From assembly GCA_034437275.1 (NCBI GenBank), contig DAOTUD010000060.1, positions 1 to 5,258 of the forward strand: a stretch of 5,258 nt of DNA. The letters run 5' to 3'. The translations under genes and the position numbers were made by a program. Of this stretch, positions 1 to 5,258 are shown one piece after another (the stretch's first letter is position 1; every line of letters begins with the position of its first letter). Source of the DNA: TC-15 sp034437275 (GTDB lineage: Bacteria; Chloroflexota; Anaerolineae; Aggregatilineales; Aggregatilineaceae). A model generated the notes under the pieces. The model did no database searches. It had not been told where the DNA came from and saw nothing but the letters and a program-made list of their open reading frames with translations.

Positions 1-24
1 GCCCCAAATAGACAACAAATCGTC
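1..24 (+). repeat. Left terminal inverted repeat of the IS (inner part)
   Basis: CCCAAAT at 3-9 followed by GACAACAAATCGTC at 11-24 matches, with a few mismatches and short gaps, the complement of the right end (CCCAAATTAAGTGACAAATT then GTCA). GCCCC at 1-5 is also complementary to GGGGC at 29-33, so the left end can fold on itself. The outermost bases are missing from the window. Confidence 0.65.
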
Positions 25-114
25 GAAAGGGGCAACTAAACGGATCAAGGCGATAGGTTTTTGAGCGACACTTAAGGTGAAAAGCCAACATGTTGCGAAA
101 GGAAACCCATCGCC

Positions 115-1476
115 ATGAGTAAGCATACCAAATTTTCCGCCCGTGCAAGTCTGGCCGCGCTTGGTGTTCGAATGCGGCAGTTGGGGATCTGGCAAGTGAT
201 TGAGCGGCAGGTGCAGATCGAGCAAAAAGTGATCAAGCATACCCCCTTGAACAAGCTGTTGGATGCGTTTATCAACATCCTGGCCGGTGGGCAGGGTATG
301 GTCGAAGTCAACACGCGTGTCAGACCGGATGACGGGATACAACGCGCCTTTGGACGCGCTGACTGTGCGGATCAATCGACGATTAGCGAAACCCTCAATC
401 AATGCGCGGCTGAGACAGTTGAAAAAATGCAAACCGCGTTGCAAACGATCTATCAAACGCATAGTCAGGGCTATCAGCATGACTATACAGGCGGCTACCA
501 GGTGTTGGATGTGGATATGACCGGGATGCCTGCCGGACGCCAAGGTGAAGGGGTGACCAAAGGGTACTTCGCCGGTCAAAAAAACCGACGGGGTCGTCAA
601 TTGGGGCGCGTGGTAGCGACGCTGTATGATGAAATCGTCGTCGATCGCTTGTACGACGGGAAACGTCAACTCGACCGAAGTTTGCAGGAACTGGCCATGA
701 CCGCGGAAGCAGTTTTGGACTTGTCGGCTGAGCGACGTCACCAGACGATCCTGCGCGTCGATGCGGGCGGCGGGCGCGATGAGGATATCAATTGGATGCT
801 TGCGCGCGGCTATCATATCCTGGTCAAAGTCAAACACTACCGGCGTTCGGCTAAACTGGCCCGCTCGGTCACGACCTGGTATCCCGACAACAAAGTCGAG
901 GGACGGGAAGTGGGTTGGGTTGAAGCCCCGCAGCCCTACGTCAAATCGACCCGTCAATTGGCGATCCGCAAACGCAAGCGCACCGGCGAATGGAGCTATC
1001 ATGTGTTGGTCTTCACTCTGCCGAATGCGGCACTCTTTTGGCTGGGACGCCATCCGCTTCGTCATCATCCCACCCCTGAGCAGGTCTTGTTTGCCGCTCT
1101 CGCCGCCTATGACTTGCGCAGTGGTGGCGCGGAAACCATGATCAAAAGTAGTAAACAGGGGTTGGGCTTGACCAAGCGCAACAAACGCAACTTCGCCGCT
1201 CAAGAAATGTTGGTCTTGTTGGCTCAATTGGCCTACAACCTCATTTCGTGGACCCATGACTTGTTCGCGGAGGCTCCCAATAAGCTGCGCACGTTCGGCG
1301 TTTTGCGCATGGTGCGTGATGCGTTTCACATCCCTGGTCGTTTGGAGTTGGATGCACAAGGGCGCTTGCTCCAGATTGTGCTGTGTGCCAAACATCCGCT
1401 TGCTCACTCTTTCGCTTCCGGCTTGGCGCTGTTCTTGGCCCGTGACAATTTGTCACTTAATTTGGGCGAAATTTAG
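115..1476 (+). CDS. DDE transposase of the IS (IS1380/IS4-like)
   Basis: This 453-residue enzyme should cut and rejoin DNA at the ends of its own element. The three acidic positions expected of an RNase H-fold DDE transposase are visible. The first is D134 in LDVDMTG. The second is D216 in ILRVDAGGGRDED, followed by a YHILVKVK strand. The third is E340 in YDLRSGGAETMIKSSKQGL, an IS4-class Y-(2)-R-(4)-E-(6)-K arrangement (Y332, R335, E340, K347). The later AAQEMLVLLAQLAYNLISW segment (361-379) is also typical of IS1380-like enzymes. The N-terminal part (about 1-120) contains LLDAFINILAGGQGMVEVN and a dimer- or end-binding-like region. The ATG at 115 is preceded by an AAAGGAAA stretch (98-105). 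Length is normal for the class and no frameshift is seen, so the enzyme could be active. The gene runs convergently into hsdS. Confidence 0.9.
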   Translation: MSKHTKFSARASLAALGVRMRQLGIWQVIERQVQIEQKVIKHTPLNKLLDAFINILAGGQGMVEVNTRVRPDDGIQRAFGRADCADQSTISETLNQCAAETVEKMQTALQTIYQTHSQGYQHDYTGGYQVLDVDMTGMPAGRQGEGVTKGYFAGQKNRRGRQLGRVVATLYDEIVVDRLYDGKRQLDRSLQELAMTAEAVLDLSAERRHQTILRVDAGGGRDEDINWMLARGYHILVKVKHYRRSAKLARSVTTWYPDNKVEGREVGWVEAPQPYVKSTRQLAIRKRKRTGEWSYHVLVFTLPNAALFWLGRHPLRHHPTPEQVLFAALAAYDLRSGGAETMIKSSKQGLGLTKRNKRNFAAQEMLVLLAQLAYNLISWTHDLFAEAPNKLRTFGVLRMVRDAFHIPGRLELDAQGRLLQIVLCAKHPLAHSFASGLALFLARDNLSLNLGEI

Positions 1477-1477
1477 G
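1442..1477 (-). repeat. Right terminal inverted repeat of the IS, overlapping the transposase 3' end
   Basis: Read on the - strand, this end starts CCTAAATTTCGCCCAAATTA and continues to a perfect palindrome at 1442-1456, GTGACAA-T-TTGTCAC. The transposase stop codon (1474-1476) lies inside it, about one base from the inferred tip, so the element is very compact. Such sub-terminal palindromes are plausible transposase-binding sites (inference). Confidence 0.65.
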
Positions 1478-1801
1478 TAATGAGCGCCAAAACGATAACT
1501 GGGGAGAGTAAACAAATCGCTCGGTATCTTCTTGTACAAATGCAAATCGTCCAACTGTGCCTTTTGAAGTAAAGACTACATCTCCAGGATTACTAATTTT
1601 TGCTCCTACTTTGTGCAAATCATCCTTTGGAAATCGATCTGCGTCATCAAATTTGAAGCCGTTATTTATATTGCCGCCTCGTGCAAACGGAATACCAAGC
1701 CTACCCAACTCAGAGTTTTTCGCACGGTATCCATCACCGATATATAGCCTTCCATCAGCTATTAAGTCTTCAATATTACACTGTACCCATTCGTGGTTCA
1801 T
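1457..1801 (-). pseudogene. hsdS: Type I restriction-modification specificity subunit HsdS, 5' fragment cut by the IS
   Basis: HsdS supplies DNA target recognition for the HsdM and HsdR subunits. The fragment starts MNHEWVQCNIEDLI and continues with IGDGYRAKNSELG, PFARGGNINNGF, PGDVVFTSKGTVGRFAFV (72-89) and FVYSPQLSFWRSL (96-108), all characteristic of the first target-recognition domain. Only 108 native residues (1801 to 1478) remain of a protein usually near 400 residues. After WRSL the frame enters the IS end, adds six foreign residues (PKFRPN) and stops at 1457-1459. The ATG at 1801 fits the usual HsdS start, although no good ribosome binding site precedes it. A GTG at 1846 would add 15 residues and sits 24 bases after the upstream antitoxin gene. 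Base composition is much more AT-rich than hsdM. The 3' part and hsdR are not in the window. Confidence 0.88.
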
Positions 1802-1870
1802 TGCAACCCAGACTTTCACAATTCGTGCGGCATAGGTTTCGATCACATCAGATTCTCAGCCGTGTTGGTA

Positions 1871-2098
1871 TTAAGCGGCCACATATTCGCGTACGTCCAC
1901 CTGCACTCCGGCGCGTGCGGCTTCCTCGACGATGGCGAGCAGGTGTGTGGAGGTCGCTTCATCCAGATATGCCTCACCGCAGTTCTGGCATACCTGCGCC
2001 GGAACATTCTTGAACACAAGCGTCATGCTGCCACGCTCTAGGGTAACGGTCGTGGTGGCCGGGGCAGTTTCGCCGTGTTTGCAGATTACGCATTTCAT
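1871..2098 (-). CDS. YgiT-type (MqsA N-terminal-like) zinc-finger protein, probable antitoxin
   Basis: This 75-residue protein begins MKCVICKHGE and has two CxxC pairs (C3/C6 and C37/C40 in QVCQNCGEAYLDE), the zinc-binding pattern of the YgiT/MqsA antitoxin N-terminal domain. It ends in a helix and strand region (THLLAIVEEAARAGVQVDVREY). It lacks the C-terminal helix-turn-helix of the roughly 130-residue MqsA, so it may bind its partner without being a classical repressor (inference). Its ATG overlaps the stop of the upstream DUF4258 gene in an ATGA junction (2095-2098). AGGAG at 2108-2112, nine bases upstream and inside the toxin gene, is a good ribosome binding site. The two genes are therefore translationally coupled. 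The antitoxin role is inferred from family and pairing. Confidence 0.85.
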   Translation of the reverse strand: MKCVICKHGETAPATTTVTLERGSMTLVFKNVPAQVCQNCGEAYLDEATSTHLLAIVEEAARAGVQVDVREYVAA

Positions 2099-2379
2099 GA
2101 TTTTCTACTCCTGAAATCCGATTCCCATAAATCCGGGTCGGGTTCATATACGGTAATGATGATCGTCTCCTGCGTGTCGTCGTTATCCGCCGCGACCACA
2201 TGCAACGGGCGTGTGCCACGCCAACCCAGGATTAGACGGCTAGGATAAGGCGTATCGTCTGGATAGTCGCGGATCAAGTCGCCGTTTTGCACTACATCGC
2301 GCACATCGTCAACCGTGATGGCACGTTCGGCCATGCGCTGTACCGCGTGAACCCGGAACACCAGACGATCATAGCTCAT
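2095..2379 (-). CDS. DUF4258 protein, probable toxin of a two-gene toxin-antitoxin module
   Basis: This 94-residue protein has the hallmarks of DUF4258: HAVQRMAERAITVDDVRDVV (11-30), NGDLIRDYPDDTPYPSRLIL (32-51), RPLHVVAA (57-64), an ITVYEPD strand (75-81) and W85 followed by basic residues. This family resembles small RelE/BrnT-like proteins and is often found next to YgiT zinc-finger proteins, as here. The expected activity would be RNA cleavage or translation inhibition, but catalytic residues cannot be confirmed by eye. A TTG at 2385 is possible, but the ATG at 2379 is preferred because GGAG at 2388-2391 lies eight bases from it and only two from the TTG. The gene overlaps the hsdM stop by 11 bases, so it is read from the hsdM transcript by coupled translation. 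Confidence 0.8.
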   Translation of the reverse strand: MSYDRLVFRVHAVQRMAERAITVDDVRDVVQNGDLIRDYPDDTPYPSRLILGWRGTRPLHVVAADNDDTQETIIITVYEPDPDLWESDFRSRKS

Positions 2380-3910
2380 ACCCAATGCTCCGCAGATTAT
2401 CCCTGATTATGTCTTCCAGTTGTGCCGATTCGGCAAACTGCTCCGCAAGCTCGGCGGTTAGGTGCTCCATTTTCTCCTCGAATGGTTCGCCGTCATCTTC
2501 AATGTCCGGCGCGCCCACGTAGCGGCCCGGCGTCAGCACGTAGCCATGCCCTGCGATCTCATCCAGCGTGGCGCTCTTGCAGAAGCCGGGCACGTCCTCG
2601 TATACATCGCCATTCACGTCGAGCCAATCGTGGTAGGTAGCCGCAATGTGGGCGATGTCGTCATCGTCCAGTTCACGGCGCACACGGCTGATCAGCGTTC
2701 CCATGTCTCGCGCGTCAATAAACAATGTCTGGCCGTACCGGTGCTCCGGTTTGGCGCGGTTAAAAAACCACAGGCAGGCGGGAATCTGCGTGTTGTAGAA
2801 CAACTGGGGTGGCAACGCAACCATGCAATCCACAAGATCAGCCTCGACTACAGCGCGCCGAATCTCTCCTTCGCCGCTCGTGCTGGTGGACATCGAGCCG
2901 TTCGCCAGCACTAACCCGGCGCGCCCGTGGGGAGCCAGGTGGTAAAGGATGTGCTGCATCCAGGCGTAGTTGGCGTTGTTGGCCGGCGGGATGCCAAACT
3001 GCCAGCGCGGATCCTCGGCCAACAGATCGCCGCCCCAATCGCTCATGTTGAAAGGCGGATTTGCCAGAATGAAGTCGGCGCGGAGGTCGGGATGCAAATC
3101 GTTGTGGAATGTGTCGGCAGCATGCGGCCCCAGATTTACCTCGATGCCGCGAATAGCCAGGTTCATTTTGTGCAACCGCCAGGTGGTCGGGTTAGATTCC
3201 TGGCCGAAAATGGAAATATCATCCAGGCGTCCGCCGTGTGCCTCAATGAACTTCTCTGACTGCACAAACATTCCCCCAGACCCACAGCACGGATCGCAGA
3301 CACGCCCTTTGTATGGCTGGAGCATTTCGACCAGGAGCCGAACAACACTGGTCGGCGTATAGAATTCGCCGCCCTTCTTGCCTTCAGCGTCGGCAAACTG
3401 TCCCAAAAAGTACTCATACACCCGCCCCAGAATGTCCTGGGAGCGGCTCGCGGCATCTCCAAGCCCAATCGTGCCGATCAGGTCGATCAACTCCCCCAGA
3501 CGGCGTTTGTCCAGTGCCTCGCGCCCATAATCCTGCGGCAGCACCCCTTTCAGACGCGGGTTGTCGCGTTCAATGGCTGCCATTGCGTCGTCGATGAGTA
3601 TGCCGATTTCCGGGCCCTTCGCGCTGTGCTGGAGATAATCCCAACGAGCCTCCGGTGGCACCCAGAACACGCCCTCCGCGAGATATTCGTCCCGGTCTTC
3701 TGGGTCGGCGTGTTTTTCTTGTTGCAGTTCCTCGTAAAGCCCCTGGAAAGCATCGGAGATGTACTTGAGAAAAATCAGGCCCAGCACAACGTGTTTGTAT
3801 TCGGCAGCATCCAAATGGCCACGTAGCTTGTCGGCAGCTGCCCATAGCGTCTTCTCAAAGCCTAGGTCGGCTCCGTTGGTTGAGTTTTGAGGCATGTTCC
3901 ACCCATTCAT
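2369..3910 (-). CDS. hsdM: Type I restriction-modification system methylase subunit HsdM (N6-adenine)
   Basis: HsdM transfers a methyl group from S-adenosylmethionine to adenine N6, as part of an M2S1 methylase or an R2M2S1 restriction complex. The 513 residues have the normal family layout. A helical N-terminal domain (about 15-150) includes LRGHLDAAEYKHVVLGLIFL. GEFYTPTSVVRLL (181-193) precedes the SAM-binding motif DPCCGSGGMFVQ (206-217). The catalytic motif NPPF is at 284-287, then FNRAKPEHRYGQTLFIDAR (383-401), then a charged coiled-coil-like tail (475-513) expected to contact HsdS. The motifs are intact and no frameshift is seen. ATG 3910 gives the longest form; ATG 3895 (MPQNSTNG) is an alternative, and neither has a convincing ribosome binding site. 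It leads an operon with the toxin-antitoxin-like pair and hsdS. Because hsdS is broken, the enzyme probably lacks targeting. Confidence 0.95.
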   Translation of the reverse strand: MNGWNMPQNSTNGADLGFEKTLWAAADKLRGHLDAAEYKHVVLGLIFLKYISDAFQGLYEELQQEKHADPEDRDEYLAEGVFWVPPEARWDYLQHSAKGPEIGILIDDAMAAIERDNPRLKGVLPQDYGREALDKRRLGELIDLIGTIGLGDAASRSQDILGRVYEYFLGQFADAEGKKGGEFYTPTSVVRLLVEMLQPYKGRVCDPCCGSGGMFVQSEKFIEAHGGRLDDISIFGQESNPTTWRLHKMNLAIRGIEVNLGPHAADTFHNDLHPDLRADFILANPPFNMSDWGGDLLAEDPRWQFGIPPANNANYAWMQHILYHLAPHGRAGLVLANGSMSTSTSGEGEIRRAVVEADLVDCMVALPPQLFYNTQIPACLWFFNRAKPEHRYGQTLFIDARDMGTLISRVRRELDDDDIAHIAATYHDWLDVNGDVYEDVPGFCKSATLDEIAGHGYVLTPGRYVGAPDIEDDGEPFEEKMEHLTAELAEQFAESAQLEDIIRDNLRSIGYEL

Positions 3911-4138
3911 GGTAGGGGGTGTGATGGTTTCAGGACTGAGAATTTAGAATACTACCGAAACGGTGAAAATACAAACAAGGGTAGAATATACAATCCCACC
4001 GCAGGACTGTTTAGGTTTATTACCTGTAGAAAGCGATGCTTTGGTATGCCAGAAAGGAATGCGTCTGGACTGGGAGTTAAGAGGCGACACAATGAAACAA
4101 ATACTGTCCACTAAAACGGGGTAAGGTCACAAATGACA
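3911..4138. other. Gene-free stretch between hsdM and the membrane-protein operon
   Basis: No open frame here shows protein-family or ribosome-binding-site support. A 75-codon + strand frame (3887-4114) begins inside hsdM on the opposite strand and has no recognisable motif. The stretch is more AT-rich than its neighbours. It probably contains the hsdM promoter. A short segment at 4104-4128 (TGTCCACTAAAACGGGGTAA onward) resembles an IS end and may be a remnant. Confidence 0.5.
3946..3974 (-). promoter_or_regulatory. Possible promoter of the hsdM operon
   Basis: On the - strand, TTGTAT (3974-3969) and TATTCT (3951-3946) are separated by 17 bases, a sigma-70-like layout matching consensus at 3 and 4 of 6 positions. 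Transcription would begin near 3939, giving a leader of about 30 bases before the ATG at 3910. The stretch is AT-rich compared with the flanking genes. The match is weak and could be chance. Confidence 0.25.
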
Positions 4139-4169
4139 GGAGCAGCAGCGCGATCCGCGCTGCTGCTCC
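4139..4169 (-). terminator. Strong hairpin after the membrane-protein operon, probable terminator
   Basis: A perfect 14-bp stem (4139-4152 pairing with 4156-4169, arm GGAGCAGCAGCGCG) encloses a three-base loop. It lies about 20 bases after the stop codon at 4190-4192, in the direction of the - strand genes. The run that follows on the - strand is TGTCATTTGTGACC, a poor T-tract, so intrinsic termination may be inefficient. It may instead work with Rho or protect RNA ends. It also insulates hsdM from the upstream operon. Confidence 0.6.
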
Positions 4170-4189
4170 AACAGCATGTTCGCCCTGGG

Positions 4190-4579
4190 TCACGGCTTAG
4201 GAACGTTGTCAACCTGACTCTCTGGTGCCTCCTCTGGTGCTTCGCCATCGGTCAACGCGGCCCCATGCACTACCAGCACGCGAATAGCTTCTATAATAGG
4301 TGCGGGCAGCCGCTGGACCAGCGTGTCGGTGTCTTCGTCTACCAGCGATCCAACCGCCTGCAAAACTTCGTGTGGCAGCTTGAGCTGCGTGCCATACGGG
4401 GCCAGCGTGTCGTCCAGTTGGCCCAGGAACAGCCCGAAGATGTGCCGGTACGGCTCCAGCAGCGCCTGCACGTTCTCGCTGCCCTTGCGGTTGGCGTAAG
4501 CCAGCACGGCCAGCGCCGCCAGGCTCACCAACCCCAGGATCAGCGTGGCGATCAGATTAATCAGTACGGTGTTGTCCAT
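4190..4579 (-). CDS. Small membrane-anchored protein of unknown function
   Basis: I do not recognise this 129-residue protein. It has one clear membrane segment near the start (about residues 5-29, LINLIATLILGLVSLAALAV and onward), followed by NRKG, a mixed helical region (about 35-110, with LLEPYRHIFGLFLGQLDDTL) and an acidic, proline-rich tail ending PKP. The basic residues just after the membrane helix suggest the bulk faces the cytoplasm. The ATG at 4579 has an excellent ribosome binding site (GGAAGGA, 4587-4593, seven bases away). It overlaps the end of the upstream coiled-coil gene by 23 bases, so the two are coupled and probably act together. Phage or mobile-element origin is possible but not shown. 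The frame reading the other way across this region (4133-4621) lacks such support and is taken as a shadow. Confidence 0.75.
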   Translation of the reverse strand: MDNTVLINLIATLILGLVSLAALAVLAYANRKGSENVQALLEPYRHIFGLFLGQLDDTLAPYGTQLKLPHEVLQAVGSLVDEDTDTLVQRLPAPIIEAIRVLVVHGAALTDGEAPEEAPESQVDNVPKP

Positions 4580-5258
4580 CAGTTTGTCCTTCCTTTTCTT
4601 GAGCTTTCGATTCAGGATTGAGCGCCTCGACCAGCGCCGTCAGCCGTTCCATCTGGCGGGTGGTCTGGCGGGAATACGTCTGGATTTCCTGCTGCAGCAC
4701 CTGGCGCAGCGACGGCGTCAACTGCTCGCCCATCGCTTCGGCCTGCTGCATGATGGCCTGCTCGATGTCCTCGAAGCCGTCCTGGATCAGCGTTCGCAGC
4801 CGGTCCATTTGCGGCTCTAACCCGGCCTGGACCACCCCGGCGACGCCCTGGATGTCACTGTGCATGACATTCAGCTTTTCGTTGCGCTGCTCGGTGACGG
4901 CAGCCATACGGTTTGCTGCCTCTGTCTGGCTGGCGTTCAGCCGGTCGACGGCGGTCGTCAACTGCCGGATGGCAGCCAGCAGTGAACTGGTCACCGCCTG
5001 GTCGGCGTCACGCTGCTTCTGCTGGCTTTCGAGCCCCTTGCGCAGCGCGTCGAGCGCCTCGGTCTGGCCGTTCTCGGCCTGGATGCGCTTCATCTCCCGC
5101 TCGTGCTCCAGCCCCGCGATTTCCCGGCGCGTCTTGAGCCATTCCAGGCCCAGCTTCCACAACGCCAGCGCCACCACGATCAACAGCACGATCAACGCCA
5201 CCGCCACGCCCGCATCACCGACGTGCGACAGGTCTCCGATGTCTATTTGTGCGATTAA
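4557..5258 (-). CDS. Membrane-anchored coiled-coil protein of unknown function, 5' end beyond the window
   Basis: The frame is open to the right edge, giving 233 visible residues. A GTG at 5207 would give 216 residues, but no ribosome binding site supports it, and the preceding residues (LIAQIDIGDLSHVGDAGVAV) look like natural protein sequence leading into the membrane helix. The true start is therefore probably just outside. The chain has one hydrophobic helix (about 18-37 of the visible part), a basic, heptad-like segment (KTRREIAGLEHEREMKRIQ) and long Gln/Glu/Arg/Ala-rich helices that look coiled-coil (about 60-210). The tail is hydrophilic, rich in Glu, Lys and Gln, and there are no cysteines. 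The topology suggests a membrane-tethered cytoplasmic rod. No family is recognised. It overlaps and probably co-functions with the next gene (start 4579). Confidence 0.72.
   Translation of the reverse strand, partial: LIAQIDIGDLSHVGDAGVAVALIVLLIVVALALWKLGLEWLKTRREIAGLEHEREMKRIQAENGQTEALDALRKGLESQQKQRDADQAVTSSLLAAIRQLTTAVDRLNASQTEAANRMAAVTEQRNEKLNVMHSDIQGVAGVVQAGLEPQMDRLRTLIQDGFEDIEQAIMQQAEAMGEQLTPSLRQVLQQEIQTYSRQTTRQMERLTALVEALNPESKAQEKEGQTDGQHRTD

Larger units (their letters stand above)
1..1477 (+). mobile_element. Insertion sequence with one DDE transposase, IS1380/IS4-like, left tip outside the window
   Basis: The element consists of one transposase gene between imperfect terminal inverted repeats. 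The complement of the right end reads CCTAAATTTCG then CCCAAATTAAGTGACAAATT. The left edge reads GCCCCAAATAGACAACAAAT followed by CGTC, which matches the inner part of that repeat. By this alignment about nine bases of the left tip lie before position 1. The right boundary is set near 1477 because the HsdS reading frame loses its family-like sequence there and because the end would then start with CC, as I recall for IS1380-type elements. Expected full length is about 1.49 kb. No target duplication can be checked, since only one flank is present. The family assignment is tentative and rests on the transposase motifs. Confidence 0.85.

Noticed and set aside
72..314. An 80-codon - strand frame at the transposase 5' end, with several cysteines.
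   Set aside because: It is antisense to the transposase N-terminus and crosses the untranslated leader; its Cys pattern forms no known motif.
2462..2914. A 150-codon + strand frame inside hsdM.
   Set aside because: It is antisense to the conserved C-terminal half of a fully recognisable HsdM and has no family features of its own.
3887..4114. A 75-codon + strand frame upstream of hsdM.
   Set aside because: No ribosome binding site, no recognisable motif, and it starts within the hsdM 5' end on the opposite strand.
4139..4169. Hairpin as part of a CRISPR or other repeat array.
   Set aside because: It occurs once in the window, with no spaced copies; its position just after a stop codon fits a terminator.
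4133..4621. A 162-codon + strand frame across the small membrane-protein gene.
   Set aside because: Its product is Gln/Arg-rich low-complexity with no motif and no supporting ribosome binding site, and it is antisense to a gene with a clear membrane helix and a strong ribosome binding site. It also begins at the terminator hairpin.
4557..5258. Reading the two membrane-protein genes as a phage spanin pair (Rz/Rz1-like) or holin module.
   Set aside because: The overlap and membrane anchors are suggestive, but there is no lipobox, no endolysin neighbour, and the coiled-coil protein is longer than typical Rz. It stays as unknown function.

Overview
The window looks like an accessory (defence and mobile) stretch of a moderately GC-rich bacterium. 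It carries a broken type I restriction-modification operon, an embedded toxin-antitoxin-like pair, an insertion sequence (IS), and two small membrane-anchored proteins of unknown function. The pairing of a DUF4258 protein with a short YgiT-type zinc-finger protein, and the style of the transposase, remind me of Chloroflexota (Anaerolineae/Roseiflexus-like) or cyanobacterial genomes. That is an impression from family knowledge, not something the sequence proves.

Layout. Positions 1 to about 1477 are an almost complete IS carrying one 453-residue DDE transposase on the + strand. Its right end is visible; its left end appears to lie about ten bases beyond the window. All other genes are on the - strand. 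Read in their own direction from the right edge, they are: a membrane-anchored coiled-coil protein (5258 to 4557, probably cut by the window edge), a translationally coupled 129-residue membrane protein (4579 to 4190), a strong hairpin (4169 to 4139) and a gene-free stretch (4138 to 3911). Then come hsdM (3910 to 2369), a DUF4258 toxin-like gene (2379 to 2095), a YgiT zinc-finger antitoxin-like gene (2098 to 1871) and the first 108 codons of hsdS (1801 to 1478), where the IS cuts the gene.

How the parts relate. hsdM, the toxin-like gene and the antitoxin-like gene overlap by a few bases each and have clear internal ribosome binding sites, so they form one translational unit placed between the methylase and specificity genes. 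HsdM needs HsdS to find its DNA target. With hsdS interrupted inside its first target-recognition domain, the methylase is probably orphaned and the system off, unless another hsdS exists elsewhere. The rest of hsdS, and any hsdR, would lie beyond the left edge if no further rearrangement occurred. The embedded pair could be an addiction module that keeps the locus in place.

The surviving hsdS fragment is clearly more AT-rich (about 41% GC over 1501-1800 by hand count) than hsdM, consistent with the exchangeable nature of specificity genes.
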